A DNA stretch of 64,000 bases from Zygnema circumcarinatum (lineage: Eukaryota > Streptophyta > Zygnematophyceae > Zygnematales > Zygnemataceae), in NCBI GenBank assembly GCA_037447605.1, contig CM074811.1, forward strand, positions 665,937 to 729,936. The letters run 5' to 3'. Numbering within the stretch: position 1 is the first letter of the stretch; each line of letters starts with the position of its first letter. A program made the translations under genes and the position numbers. The notes under the pieces are model-generated. The model searched no databases, was not told the origin of the DNA, and saw only the letters and a program-made list of their open reading frames with translations. Below are positions 23,264-35,920 of this stretch, piece after piece.

Positions 23264-24170
23264 TACGGCGGCGCATGGAACACGCCGTTTTCGGAGTTAG
23301 GTTATACCGAAACGCTTTTGGGGATAGCTTCGTTTCTTCTCTCTATTCCACCACCTTCCTTTCTTTTCCTTTCTATTGGTTCAACAGGCAAAAGTTTCGA
23401 TGGGGTTGAGGGCTTTTTGAAGTTGGGGTTTGAGGGTCTATAGGAGGAAAGGGCTCAGGGCTCCGGTCCTTCACTTTCGCTGTAAGATTGTACATATTAT
23501 AGTGTTCTGTTCATTTCACCTGGGTGCGAAGTGAGAGAAAGGGAGGGAGGAGAGGAGAGGATGGAAGAGAAGAGAACAAGAGAAAGTGGGGGTTGAGTGG
23601 AAAAGAGAGGGAGGAGGAAAGGGATGGAGTGAGGGAAAGAAAGGGAGAGCGAAAGAGAGAGTGGTGAAAGAAGGAGAGAGGGGAAAAGGGTTACAGTCCT
23701 TATAATAGGCCCCTGCAGGTAAGGGGAATACCTGGAATATGCGCACACAAGGGGAGGATAGGCCGAGGTTTGGCCTCACTTGACCTTATGGGCTTTTGGT
23801 GAATACAAAGCTCTGTCTGAGGTGGGGATATATGACCGATCCATGAGTTCAGCCCAGTTTGAGCCCAGTTTTTCGTGCTATTTATTTGAAAAAATATGAA
23901 ATATCTGCGTTTTGTGTTGAGTTTTTCAATATACTAAAGTGTCTAAAAGATTTTTTTTAGAAAGATCAGTTGGTTGTCACGTACAGAGGATGGAACGCGG
24001 AACTGAAATTTTGTCCTTTTGTTCGTACACGTGAACCGTGTGCGGTCAATTCAATGTTTTTGCTTCGTTGCGGTGAAAAAAGGTTTTCCCCTTTTGTAAG
24101 TTTGCAAAACTATTTTCAAGTTTGCGTAACATTCTTGGACTTTGGCTCAATCTCGAAGATAGAGAAATCT

Positions 24171-24523
24171 GCATTGGTCTCACACATGGCGATGCCATCA
24201 ACTGTACAAAGACGAACAACAACAACCTGGGGAACCACGAGGAACCGGAAACTCAAAGACAGGATTGGGGGCCATATTGGACATGGTTTCGCAAGTGTGG
24301 CATGCCCTGTTCCATTGGTGCAGGACAATGAAGAAAGCCGTTTGTTCAACAACACGCAACGCTGCATGCACACATGCACTCAAGCACGTGGTCCCAAGTT
24401 CGCAACCCCTCCTTTCAGTTTTCCCTCAATTACCAAACGCGAGGAACTTCTACTTGTCCGAATCCCAGAAACTCGTGGTTCCCCATGCTGATGTTGTCCA
24501 TATACATTGTGAGATCAATGCCA
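24171..24523. mobile_element. Foldback/MITE-like element with two inverted copies of the dispersed repeat
   Basis: The left end reads GCATTGGTCTCACACATGGC and continues to GGGGAACCACGAGGAACC. The reverse complement of the right end reads GGCATTGATCTCACAATG and continues to CATGGGGAACCACGAG. The arms are ~75 bp. I could not find a convincing target-site duplication. The ~200-bp centre has no recognisable coding capacity. Confidence 0.65.
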
Positions 24524-24794
24524 CTTCCTTTGCAAAAACCCAAATGTAGCATACAAGATATACAACACATGCTCCTTGTGTTCTATATACATGAAACTCG
24601 CAGTTCCGTTACAGTCCTAACTGAACTGGCATGTGCCATGCCCTGGAAATCGTTCAAAAATTGGTGGCACGGGCACATGGCTCCATGGGGAGATGTGCTG
24701 TCATAGCCCACGACCGTTCCATGTGACAGTCTACGCTCCGTGAAACGACTAACGGAGCAGGCCGTTACAACTAATACATGTGCGTGGAAATGCT

Positions 24795-24804
24795 GCCACG
24801 TGGC
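24795..24804. promoter_or_regulatory. Extended G-box palindrome GCCACGTGGC
   Basis: A perfect 10-bp palindrome 164 bp upstream of the V-ATPase subunit H start codon. It is identical to the sites at 13229, 51032 and elsewhere in the window. Confidence 0.5.
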
Positions 24805-24967
24805 GCCTCTTTGATTTCCCTCCTGCAGGCTTGAGGAGGGCTCGTGCAGGGCAGGGCAGGGCCGGATTAGGGTTGCAGACTGCTAGGGGAAGGGCAGGAA
24901 TAGAGGGCGCTCTTGGAGCTTGGGAGCTCTTGCGGGGGAGTAGTTCTGCGGTGGAGACAGGGAGGCA

Positions 24968-27900
24968 ATGGAGGGACCAGACCTCACTCGAGAGCAGGTT
25001 CGGAAAAATCTGCTTTTGCGTATGCTAATTTTGGGTGGCTATGAGAAATGCCGAGAGTTTGACGGATTTTGGATGATCTGAGATGGTGTTTGTCAGATTT
25101 TCCCTCGTATTTTCTATGTAAATGCATTCAGGAGCAAAGTTTCCAGCTTTGAAGTTCATGTGTTCGGATCGCAGCACCTACATTGATGGATGTGTTTGGA
25201 GATGTTTTCTCCGAAATATGATTGGTATCGTGAAGGTTAGGGTCTGATTTCTTTTTTGCGTTTGCCTGTTTCAGCGTTAAATGTTTTTTTCCCCTACTTT
25301 CTGGAGCTTATTGCAGGTGCTTCAGCGGGATATACCATGGGAAACCTACATGACTGCAAAGATGATTACAGGAACTGGATTGCAGTTACTGAGACGATAT
25401 GATCACCGATCTAAAGAAGTCCAGGCAAGCCTTATTGAAGATGTACGTGCTCCTCGCTTTCTTACTCCCCCCTCCGCTCGTTAGATTTTCTTCCTGGATT
25501 TCTTTTCTTCATTTTCCTGATGATTTGCTCTTTCCTTCTTATACTCCAAGGGCGCTTTCACTCAACCCCTCCTCATGCAACCGTCTTCAGATCTCTTATA
25601 ACTTCTCTTTCAACAGGATTATTTGTGAGCTATAGGTGCAAAACTGAACAAGCTCAATGTGACCACTAAGGCGGGATTGTAATGAGGTTGAAATAACTTG
25701 AAGATTTTGGCATTAGAATCGTTGCAGTAAAGTTGCAACTTTGTCAACGAGCTCTCTTTCTGCACTTGAAAGTCACAGTCTAGAACATAATATGTTGCTC
25801 TTTCGTACCTCGTAATTGAGTTTTTGGACCGGAAAGTCATTACGTGCCCTCGGGTACAGGACATACATTCATTACGGTACAACTCCAACTCTGTAGTTTA
25901 CTTATCGATTAGTATTTGATATTACATGTGAACTCCCTGAGATCTGGTAATGACCTTGAAGAATCACGGGAGTTATTTTTCTCATTCATGATAGTTCTTC
26001 CTTTTCTGTTCAGGATGGGCCAGCGTATGTCAAGACATTCATTTCAGTGCTTCGCAATGTTACCAAGGACGAAACCATTGAGTACACGCTTGCTCTTCTT
26101 GATGAGCTTCTTTCCAGTAAGTTTTTCAGTATTTCGCTTAAATTTAGAAGCTTACAAAAGTACTTTGTCCAGGGAAAGTTATGCTGAAGGTAGTGTCCTG
26201 AATTTATTCGGAACTTTCCTAATGTGCAGTAAATCCGAAGAGGGCAAGGTTTCTTCATGACCCGACTTTAGCAGGTGATGATGTGTATGGAACTCTACTC
26301 AGGTAAGGTTCTAGCTTGTTAAAGAAGCCGATCTCTCACTGCTGAACTCCTTTCTCGTAGTGGTTCTATAGAAGCTTTGCTGTTCCATCCGTCGGCGATT
26401 TGTGATTGTTTTGACTGCATTGCATATGCATTGTTTTGTCCTTCCATGTGTTGGTTCCATCGTCCAATGCCCCGGTCGTGATTCATTGGAACTTGATTGT
26501 TCATTTTGAAGGGGTTTGGCTGGACAGCTGCGCCACTATTCTGGGAAACGTTCTTCCAAATGGCTGTCCTTCTTTTCTTGGCTGCTTTCTGGTGTGCTTT
26601 CTTGCAGTCTTTGATGAAGACGTGATGATCTGTCCTTCGTGCCGCTGCCTCTTGCAGGTTCTTAACGAAAAAAAAATGGTATTGCCAGCATCTATCAGTG
26701 GCATCCAGAGAGCTGTGTCTCCTTCTCTCTTTTTTTTTTTCCTCTCTCTCTCTCTTTCTCTCAGACCAAAGCACACAGTTGCACCTCCGCGGCTCTGCAT
26801 GCGTCGGAGTGCTCACAACAAGTGTGGACTGGTGTTTGTGTGGGTCTTTATTGGCTGCCTGAATTGGTTTGTCGGAAGTTGATATATTCACGAGGAAAAT
26901 AGTAGACACGATTCTAATTCTGTAGTGGGTCCGCCAAATGTACACCATGTATGTACACCAGATATACCCAAGGTAAGTAGGATTTTTTGCCCTAACAACA
27001 GCTTCTATGCGTTATGCATCTGTTGTGCAGGCTGTTGAGTCGGAAAAAGTGGTTTATTTTGGAGACAACATGCAAGATTCTAACCATTGTGCTAAGGTAT
27101 TGGAGGCTCCTCCCTAAGGAAGTTGGATCAGTTATGTATGGGTTGACTGATTGTGATCCAATAGCCTTATCTGATGTGCTATCTCAAGTCCAATCTGGAG
27201 GCTCTAACCCTAGAAACCGTAAAACTCTACAATCCTAAAAATATCCTTGCCGATGACAATGGCGAGATAATGTGTATTGCAGTTCTCGGCACAAGAGACT
27301 TTCTAGTGCTGCGCTGAATGGTTATTCTTCGTCATCCGAAATCGGACCCACGGATGAAGATGAAGTGTTGTCTCACTTTATCGAATGGCTATGTGAACAG
27401 GTGAAGTACTGCCCTTTTACTGCTGTCTTGTAGAGCCCTCAAAAAAGGCAAATGCGGTGTTCGTCAGGGTTCCAACGGCATTTGTAATCCTGATTTTACG
27501 CATGTCTGAATTGTTTTGAATTGCAAGCTATTCCTGGAGATTTTAAATCCCTCTAGTGTCCTGTGAGTTTTTTTTCAAGCAGACTCTAGCTACGTTCTCT
27601 AAAGACTCTTTCTCGACTTGGATGGAGGCCGATTTTAACTAGTTGATAGAACCCAACAAGTGTCCTTACTTGTTAGTCAGTAGCAAAAATAGCTGCTGAA
27701 ATATTGCCTTTTAAGACTGTAACGCACTTCAGGCTCCTCTTCCTCAACATGGCTGACTGTGGCTACGATTGTTCTATGAGATGTGCAGTTGAGACTCCCG
27801 TCTCATCCCACAAGGGCTGCTCCTGCAGCTGTCAGCGCTCTTGCAGTCCTCCTCCGAGAAACTAAGGCGAGGGCTCTTTTCGTGAAGGCTGACGGAGTAA

Positions 27901-29590
27901 AGCTGCTTACGCCATTGATTTCACCAGCGTCGAGTCAGCAGTACATGCAGGTATTCTTCTCGTTATCTGATCAGAATCGCTGAGTGTCAAAATGCCTCTG
28001 TGAGATTTGGGTTTGTGGCGTGGCGTTATGACATGTGCAACCGACCTGAAATTTCTTTGGGTGGTTTCGCAGCTTTTGTACGAGACAGTGTTGTGTGTGT
28101 GGTTGCTGTCATTCTACGAGCCGGCAACCCATGCTATTGGGGCCACACGCATTATTCCTCGTCTGGTGGATGTCGCAAAGAGTTCCACAAAAGAAAAGGT
28201 AACATTTGAATGCTTGCCGTCCACATCGCAGCACATGCTGCAACATCATTTTTCCTTTTTTAACCAAAATTAAACGTTGCTGTGTTTCTCAGAAAACAGT
28301 TTCCAGAAGTATAAATTCAGAAGGAATTACTTCATTCCTGCTAAACTTCAATTCTTATATCCTTGCTGTACAAGCCTTTCATATTCAGAAAGCCGCCGTC
28401 TCCATTGTCTCATTCATCGCCATTGATTGTCTTGTAATGCCTTCCTGTCTGTGGCACACACATTTCTGTTTCTTCTTTGCGTCCCTCAACATCTGATGTG
28501 TAACCCATGATCTTGCGACAGGTTGTCCGTGTTGCTATTTTGGCACTGTACAATCTCCACAACAGGAGCACGTACGGTGACGTGATGGTGGAGCTAGGGC
28601 TTCCTAAAGTGGTCCAGGCCCTGAAGCTTCAGGCATGGTCAGATGAGGTACATAAGCGCTCTCATCCACTTCTCCTCCCACCCATCATACATACCTTTAA
28701 TCGGACTTGCAACTTTTGAGCTTGTATAGGGTTGAAAAAGGCTGCATTAAGACAACTGTGCGGGTTGTCTGTATTGGGTCCAGGATCTGACGGAGGCCTT
28801 GGACACCCTGGAGGAGGACTTGCGTGCTAAGATCAAAGTGCTCAGCTCCTTTGACAAGTATAAGAAGGAAGTGTTGTCAGGAACTCTGGAGTGGACGCCC
28901 ATGCATAAAGATCCGGCATTCTGGCGGGAGAACGTGGTGAAGTTTGAAGATAACGACTTTCAGGTGCGAAGACAGTTCAACTTTCCTGAGGTCTTTTCAA
29001 CAATTCTGAGAGTTCTTTAGGCGTCTGTTGATGATTGATCTGTGGAGCAGTTTTTCGGTTTTAGGAGAGGGTTCCTCTCGCCATAAGAGCCAAGGGGGGC
29101 ATATCTGTATGCTAATGGACCGATGATGTTGGTGTTGATGTGAAAGTAAGCTTGGAATGATGTTACGGTTGTGAAGTGGGATGGTGTTAATGTCCACATG
29201 GGAGAATGTAACAGGTCTCAGTCGATGATGTAATTCCAGCTCGGATGACTTAACTGGTTTGAGGCGATGCTGTAAATGTCAATGCGGGATGATGTAACTG
29301 ATGTGAGTCGATGATGTAAATATTGGCGTGGAATGATGCAACAGGTGCTACGTGTGCTGGTGACATTGCTGGACAACTCCAAGGACCCCAAAACGCTGGC
29401 AGTGGCCTGCCACGACCTCGGGCAGTTCGTCCACAACCACTCCTCAGGGCGCCTTATCGCACTCGACCTCAAGGCGAAAGACCGCGTGATGGGTCTCATG
29501 ACTCACACTGATTCCGAGGTACGAAAGCAGGCCCTGCTCTGTGTACAGAAGCTGCTTCTCAGTGCTAAGTTTGTCAGCTACATGCAGTAG
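24968..29590 (+). CDS. VHA-H: V-type proton ATPase subunit H
   Basis: Subunit H is a peripheral V1-sector subunit that couples V1 to V0 and controls ATP hydrolysis on vacuolar and other endomembranes. Eleven exons: 24968-24997, 25317-25442, 26014-26116, 26230-26302, 27031-27096, 27283-27400, 27789-27950, 28073-28198, 28522-28647, 28784-28963, 29345-29590. They sum to 1356 nt (451 aa; plant homologues ~440). Landmarks in order: [194 protein letters not shown] and [13 protein letters not shown]. This is the HEAT-repeat N-domain followed by the C-domain. Exon 1 encodes only [10 protein letters not shown], and its donor (GTTCGG) is poor. The exon at 27283 encodes a Ser-rich insertion. Confidence 0.96.
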
Positions 29591-31016
29591 TAGATGGCAA
29601 GGAAAGTGGCCCGAAGGTGGCCTGCAAAGCTGGAGTTTGGGGAAACATAGAAGGCTTGTTAGTTATGTAAAGAATGTTTGTTGGAAAAGGGAAGGTCTTT
29701 GCCTCTGACGGGGCACAAAGCGTGGAGCCTAGGTTTGTATCTTTTGTAGTAGACTACGGTAGACCCGGGGATTGCTTAAATGCTCAATCTTTTAACATAA
29801 TGGAGGCGAAGGTGAAGGTGGCGCGTTTAAACATGCCTGGCTATGTAAGCCGTGTTGTAGGATCACTCTCATAAACTTCGTGCATCAAGCGATTGCCCGG
29901 GGGTTGCAATTCATGGAAGAAAAAGGGCATCGTGTGGGTGAGAGGATTTTTTGATTAAGGGCACATGGTAGCTTGGCAACATGCGCATCATGCCACGTCA
30001 TGGCATCTACCTCTGCATCATCATGTCAGACCACCTCAAATGTCTCGTTTGCTCTAATTCTTCCATGGGAAATGATACGTTTGGAGTCTACAACTACAGT
30101 ACCCGGCTTGTCACGAAGAGTCCCCATTCGGTTGTATAAACAGGGCATTCTTGCAATGTCAATGGCCAAATGGGCAGTGACAGGTTGTGGAGCTGGGCAG
30201 ATAGTCTACCCTCATAGCGCGGCCTCCTTGTGCCAAGTCTTTTGCCTCCACTGACATCATAAGTGACGAAGATTGTCTGCTTTCTTCTGAAAAAATGGGC
30301 TACATGGCGCCGTTCGGTGTTGAACTTGAGCAACACAGTAAACAAAAGCCTTGGTGTAAAATTCTACGGAGATTTGACTTATTAGGGGCTTGCAGACTTA
30401 GGAGGTTTTCTTAAATTTGAAATTGAAATCAATAGGTAACTTTGGTTAACTTTGTACCGCCACCGCCGCCGCCTTGGTGTAAAGCTCACAACCTACCGGT
30501 CAAATCCGTTACTTTGCAAGGAAGGCTAACAAAGTGGGGAAAAGAAATGGAAAAAGCCATAGCCCGTGTGGATAAATTAACGTATGATTGACTCAACATT
30601 TCATACCGTTGACTGAGAGATCCCCTTCGCGGCCTTTCACTATTCCACTGTCGCCGTCGTGCAAACATTCTGATTTCTTACTGCCAATGTTAAGTCCCAG
30701 ACCTTATTACTGGTTACTAGGAACATAGAAATTCCAAACTGTGCCTGACCTACCGCTTACTAACGATTTTGCTCTGATCTTATTGAAAAGGCACTGGCAG
30801 ACGTCTGGCCAATACCAATCAGTGGTCAGAGCAGTCAAACCTCCTATGCAAGAATTGCAGCCACGCTTACAAAAGGTAAAACCCTTTTCCAACCTAACCG
30901 CACGGCTATCGTGACAGATCGAAGCCCTACAACCTCCTCATTCATGTCTAAGTCCCTACGATTGAACCCCCAAAGCCCTTCCCTTCCCCTCCTCCCCCGT
31001 GGAAGGGGAGGTCCAA
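29591..31016. other. Intergenic region between converging VHA-H and sterol isomerase
   Basis: The two genes converge here, so this holds both 3' UTRs. I see no supported coding sequence. A short CCGCCACCGCCG stretch occurs near 30455-30475. Confidence 0.6.
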
Positions 31017-33051
31017 TCACTGCTGTTTTTGACGGAAGTCAGCAACAGCCATCGCTCTGCTGAGCTGCCTCCACGTGCGCAGGATGATGAGGAAGGGCAC
31101 CACCACCCACACCGTGTTCATAAAGACGAAGTAGAACCAAAAGTAGAGGGGGTGCGGGACCGCGTGAACGAATCCCTCCAATATCTCAGTGAGGAAGTAG
31201 AGGATGCAGCCGTACAGTTGTCCTAAGGACACCATGAGCTCGAGAGTGCCTCGATAGGACTTTTGTGTCGCCAGCGCGTACCTGCACAGGAAGCACATCC
31301 AAGGTATGTAAGTAATGTGGCATTGATCTCACGATGGCGATGATGCCATTACATGTACATGGACGAAATCATCATGGGGAACCACGAGGAACTGGTCGCA
31401 GAGGACCCAAGGACATCCAAGTTATGTCATGCCATGTCATGTCAAGCAGCAAGGGCCACTTCTCGCCTTACAGTTCCTAATTTCTAGAGGAAAATTCTCG
31501 CCACGGACTGATGATTACTGAAGGGGATTTTCTAGGCCGTGATGAATAAAAGGGGAATTCTAGCCAGGGTCCAACGACTTAAGGGAAATTCCTAGTCACG
31601 GGCTAATGACTAATTGCAAATTCCTAGCCACAGATTAATGACTAGAGGTAGGAGTTAGAGACCACTGACTTCCCAAAAAATCATTATCCACACGTTAGTA
31701 AATATTGATTACATTTTGTTATATCATAAGACTGTCAATGCCACATGTTAATCACTTTGCAAGGGTTACCCTCACGTTATATTTTTTCAGTAGTCGTTGT
31801 TTAATTAGTAACTGTTTATGGTCAGAAAGTTTTAGTTAGTAATTATGTCTGATTACGCCTGACTATATGAATGCAGCCTTCCATGGAGCAATGAAGGTGA
31901 CCACTCACGCTGCCAGGAGGCTTCCCGGGCCTTCAAGGAATGCTGTCATCCCTTCCACGCCCACAATGGTGCTATCGCGTATGGCGTACCTCGAGTCGCC
32001 CTTGGCGTATTCCTTCCCTGCATGCCGCCGATCACTGATGAGATGGTCTCCAGTTCTCCCGCTCACAGTATCACGGCTACGGAGTGACCACAGTACAATG
32101 AAAGCAACTCCGTGACAAGAATGTAAAACATGCAAGCGCTATAAATTGTAGCAATTTTGTTTTTGAAGAGAACGCATGCACTGTCCTCACTCGAGGAGAG
32201 GAAGCCGGGATCGCTTCAATTACTCAGTCGTCAGGACCTTCATCCCAAAGAAGAGGCATACGCCCCACTTCACCTACTGAAAACGACTTGAGAGTTGATG
32301 CTCACTGTACGAGAGGGCCTAACAACATCGACTTCGATTCAATTCAACTTAAACTTAACCGAAAGTGAGAGAGGACAGTCCTGCTCACTCAAAAGATAGA
32401 AACGAAGTTATATATGCATTTGAAAATCATCTATAAACTATATATTCCATCTGCCTCGATCACTTGCTGTTCATATTTGGGGATGCATGTGACTCACAGA
32501 CTTCAGTTGCGAAGTCTGACTGCTCTGCCGGCATCGAAAAGAGACCCGTCCTCACAACGAAGGGCCCCTCCAGCAGGATGTGGATAAGCCCCGTCACGAT
32601 CCACCAGCAAAACGATAACCGCTCCACATAGCGCAGGTGCTTCCATCTGCCTGGCACGTGGCACACTGTACAGCTCAGCACATCTGCATTTTATAAAGCT
32701 ATTTGCATCCGAATTTTTCTCTGTTTTTCCTGAACAGTTACCTGCATCCCCATTGCTTTTCTTTGTACAATGCTTTTTCTTCAGGAGCACTCACAGGGCC
32801 TGCTTAACCTTGAAGCAATGAGTGGTTCAATTTAGACCCTTTCTTCATTAGGGTTAGCTGCAGCTGCAAGGCGAGCGGCGCCGCAGGAGGAGAGCCATGG
32901 CCATGGCGGGCTCACTGGAAACGCTCCACGAGGCAGTGAGGACGACGGAGACGGCGACACCGAAGACGGCGAGAATGGCGGCCATGGACCACGCGCCCGG
33001 CACGAAGCCGGGCACGGAGAGCTCCTGCGGGTAGTACGGATGCGCCGCCAT
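31017..33051 (-). CDS. HYD1: Sterol delta8-delta7 isomerase (EBP family, HYD1-like)
   Basis: An ER membrane enzyme that shifts the sterol ring B double bond from C8 to C7 in phytosterol synthesis. Four exons: 33051-32916, 32650-32498, 32017-31909, 31281-31017. They sum to 663 nt (220 aa; plant homologues ~220). The start is MAAHPYYPQELSVPGFVPGAW. A first membrane segment (AAILAVFGVAVSVVL) precedes TGLIHILLEG with H69 and E73, matching the H/E pair essential in human EBP. It continues with WKEYAKGDSRYAIRDSTIVG, VEGMTAFLEGPGSLLAA, SYRGTLELMVSLGQLYG and YFWFYFVFMNTVWVVVPFLI. The tail DFRQKQQ is basic but lacks the classic C-terminal KK-X-X motif. The gene is divergent from psaK. Intron 3 hosts a dispersed repeat and a short tandem array. 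Confidence 0.95.
31313..31747 (+). repeat. Dispersed repeat, best-preserved copy, inside sterol isomerase intron 3
   Basis: It begins ATGTGGCATTGATCTCACGA, then GATGATGCCATTACATGTACATGG..., then CATGGGGAACCACGAGGAAC and TCGCAGAGGACCCAAGG. Near 31732-31747 the sequence TCAATGCCACAT is the inverse of the left end (ATGTGGCATTGA). The unit may therefore be a ~435-bp element with 12-bp terminal inverted repeats. Confidence 0.6.
31488..31650. repeat. Five degenerate ~32-bp tandem repeats
   Basis: Variants of GGGAAATTCCTAGCCACGG followed by CTAATGACTAA occur five times in a row. The best copies are the fourth and fifth (31582-31650). They lie inside the repeat in sterol isomerase intron 3. Confidence 0.75.
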
Positions 33052-33626
33052 GGCGCCCGCGCTGATGAGGGAGAGAGGAGGGAGAGGGAGAGGGGGAGGG
33101 GGAGGGGGAGGGAAACAGAAAGTGAGAACGGAAGGAGATGAAGGCCAGCGGTTACAGGCAGACGAAAAATAACGCTGCGCTCACGATATATCGCAAATTT
33201 GGTATCCCGATACGAAATATTGCTAAAAAATATTTCGTACGTATCGAATCGGAATGTATCGAAATATGGTGAGGCCATCACACAGTTCCAGTTCCAGTTC
33301 AAGTTCTAATTACAGTTATTCCCATTCCTACATTTCTCAAATTTTTAAAACTCCCTTCACATAGAACGTTCCATTCTATGCCCCCGGCCGTTCCTGCCCC
33401 CGCGAATCCCCGCCCCCCTGCGGCGGTTCGCACGTGCGGGAGGCCCTCACCCTATCCGCAGCATCCCTCCTGCCAATGGCGGCTCCGCCCGCATCCGCGA
33501 CCTGGGCCGGGCCGGGCCCGCCTTAGGGTTAGGAGGAGCACGAGACTTCGCCATAGCTGCTTCTGCTTGCTCACTCGCATTCCAAGAGTTTCTTCACTCT
33601 CGCTCGTCACTCACACGCCCGGAGCC
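33052..33626. promoter_or_regulatory. Divergent intergenic region, sterol isomerase / psaK
   Basis: 575 bp between divergent start codons. It contains a GGGAGG-type leader tract (33070-33115), an AT-rich block with palindromic ATATTTCGTAC/GTACGAAATAT-like words (33185-33270), and a GC-rich psaK-proximal part with one CACGTG. A TTAGGGTTAGG word lies ~105 bp before the psaK ATG. Confidence 0.5.
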
Positions 33627-34932
33627 ATGGCCGCCGTCGCTGCATCCGCTGCTCTCTCCGCCTCTTTGGCTGCTCCCGTCCAGAGGGAGTTCCAGGGGCT
33701 GAGGGCAGCTCCGGCTGCTCGCTCTCAGGTAGGGGAGGGAGTGGGAGAGAGAGGGTGGGAGGGAGAGAGATGGAGAGAGGGCGAGGTAGGCTGGAGGGGA
33801 TGAGGACTTGGGTGCATTGGTGTAGGGAGACTGGGGTGGACTATGGAGGGCTGGTGGTCTAAAAGGATGGTGTGAATAAGGTGCCGGGAAGTGTCACGTA
33901 GCCCAATCTGAAAGTGCGGCATAGCTGCTGCTTTTAGGCTGGTGGAAGGAGAAATTTTTGACGTAGCCAATAAGGTTATTTCTGAAATCGCTATCATGTG
34001 ATCCAAGAACTATGAGAAGACTGTTACTTGGGCACAGGCATTACTAAGAGACGAGCATTGCCTGAAACCTAATGAAATCTTACCTGAAGAAACAATGAAA
34101 TGATCCCGTGTCAAAGCTTCAGTAGACCAACCTGTGGTATCAACATCTGTGAGGACTCCCGTGTTTGGCTGCTTGTTTAGTCAATTTTACTGATGTTTTA
34201 GCTATGGGAGTGGTAACCCTAAGTGAAGGCTTGCGATGGCTTGCAGGTCCTTCTGGCTTCCCGGCCAGCGAAGGGTCGCGGTGCCATGGGCGCACGATGC
34301 GACTACATTGGCTCTTCCACCAACCTGGTATGAAAATTGTCCGGAAGGCTTTGCTTGCTTTGGAACAAAGGCATCGCCTTGTTCTCAGTACGCTTCATTA
34401 AGAACTTCTAGTGCAAAGGTTAATTCGTCTGAACAAATCTCTGTACGCCTTTTTTATTTCCTGAGTGCTGAACCTGTGCTTGCTTCAGTCTTCGGTTGCC
34501 AGAAATTGTTCCAGCATTCTATTGCTGGCCCACCGTTTTCGTTTATTGTTAAACAAACGACTTAAACTATCCCTAACCACGCTTACGAGCCACTCACACA
34601 GGCCCAATCACCTCCTGCACTGTCTGCCCCTCACAAACCCACCCTCATTGTCTGCATATATCCTCCTTCTGCCATTGACGAGTACTTCGCTTCTCCTGTT
34701 GCAGATCGTCGTGGGCTCCACCACCCTGTTCCTCATCGCCGCCCGCTTCGGCCTCGCCCCCACCGCCAACAGGGCCGCCTCTGCAGGCCTGAAGCTGAGC
34801 GAGAGGGAGACCGGCCTTCAGACCGGCGACCCCGCGGGCTTCACCGCCACTGACGTGCTCGCATACGGCACCATCGGACACATTGTGGGAGTCGGAACCG
34901 TGCTCGGATTGAAGGCAGTGGGAGCTCTGTAG
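33627..34932 (+). CDS. psaK: Photosystem I reaction centre subunit PsaK, plastid precursor
   Basis: PsaK is a two-helix membrane subunit at the edge of PSI that helps bind light-harvesting antenna. Three exons: 33627-33728, 34247-34327, 34705-34932. They sum to 411 nt (136 aa; Arabidopsis precursor ~130). Exon 1 plus part of exon 2 encode an Ala/Arg-rich transit peptide ([17 protein letters not shown]). The mature part begins near [10 protein letters not shown]. Exon 3 carries the first helix ([15 protein letters not shown]), then [12 protein letters not shown], the conserved loop [20 protein letters not shown], and the second helix [19 protein letters not shown]. The related PsaG subunit is less likely because NLI-plus-RFGLAP and [10 protein letters not shown] are PsaK signatures. 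Confidence 0.95.
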
Positions 34933-35630
34933 AGTGTTTCCTCGAGGAGATATAGAACAAACAGTTTAATCTATTTTAGGGTGACTTCAGCGCTTGAGCA
35001 AGGAGCGCCCGAGCAAGAATGAGGCAACTGTGTAAAGTGTACATTTCATAGCTTGTTCGACGGCAGCACTTCGCTTCGTTTTTATGGTAATTTATGGAGA
35101 GGCGTTTCGTGATGGGTTAGTTCCCTGGCGTGAAAAATGATTCTGGAAGGGTGTCTGTCTGACCGTGTTCTTTCACCTGTTGGGTTTTTGTCTATTTTCT
35201 ATTCTGGAATAATTCCAGATCACGCTCGTATTCTAAACATGAGAGTCTTTCGAAAAGACATTGTAGTTACTTTTAATATGGCGATGAATTTCTGTAAAAT
35301 TGCTCATATCAAACAGCTAAACTCGAGCTCGAAGGTTGAACAACACCCTATCTGAAAATCGACAAGAGATAGAGACAATAAATTATGAAGCCAGAAGCAT
35401 GTCTTATGTGGAACTGGACTGGTACCACCAAAAGTAGACGAAAGGGATCCACTTCAGCCTTTCGGGAGAAAGCACCTCTTCCTGAATCGTACGTGTCGAA
35501 ATCCAACAGTCCAGATTTCCTCACATCCAATAGTTATCCACATCTGACGGTGCACTGGTGCAATGAAATCGTCAACCAACGGCTGGTTGATCATGGTTGA
35601 ATCCCCTTCAGCCAAACTGCCCGTGGACGT

Positions 35631-35920
35631 ATCCAACGGCCGTCAAGAACCGAATCCAACGGTCATTCCTGCACGCATCGGCCACATCCCAATCCAACGG
35701 TTCCTTGTGCTCGCATAACGGTCAATTTCACCACTCAGATCCAACGGCCTTTCTCTATCCAACGGTCCTCAACAGTCAGTTCAACAGTCGTGCCGCTCCG
35801 ATCCAACGGTCTTCCTTGTCCGCATCCAACGGCCCAAGTTTGCAAAATCCGCGATTCTCACATCCAACGGCTCTGAGTTCCTCGTCACCGTCAGTTTCTC
35901 CGAGAGGGAAAATCCAACGG
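35631..35920. repeat. Nine copies of ATCCAACGG in 290 bp
   Basis: Exact ATCCAACGG occurs at 35631, 35654, 35692, 35739, 35757, 35801, 35824, 35862 and 35912, all on the + strand, usually followed by T/C. Spacings of 23, 38, 47, 18, 44, 23, 38 and 50 bp are irregular, so this is not a simple tandem repeat. Near-matches (ATCCAATAG, ATCCAACAG) extend it leftwards to ~35500. Confidence 0.95.

Larger units (their letters stand above)
23264..24967. other. Intergenic region between XDH and VHA-H
   Basis: No gene recognised. It contains a GGGAGAG-rich tract (23530-23690), a foldback-like repeat (24171-24523) and, at 24795-24804, GCCACGTGGC 164 bp before the VHA-H start codon. Confidence 0.6.
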
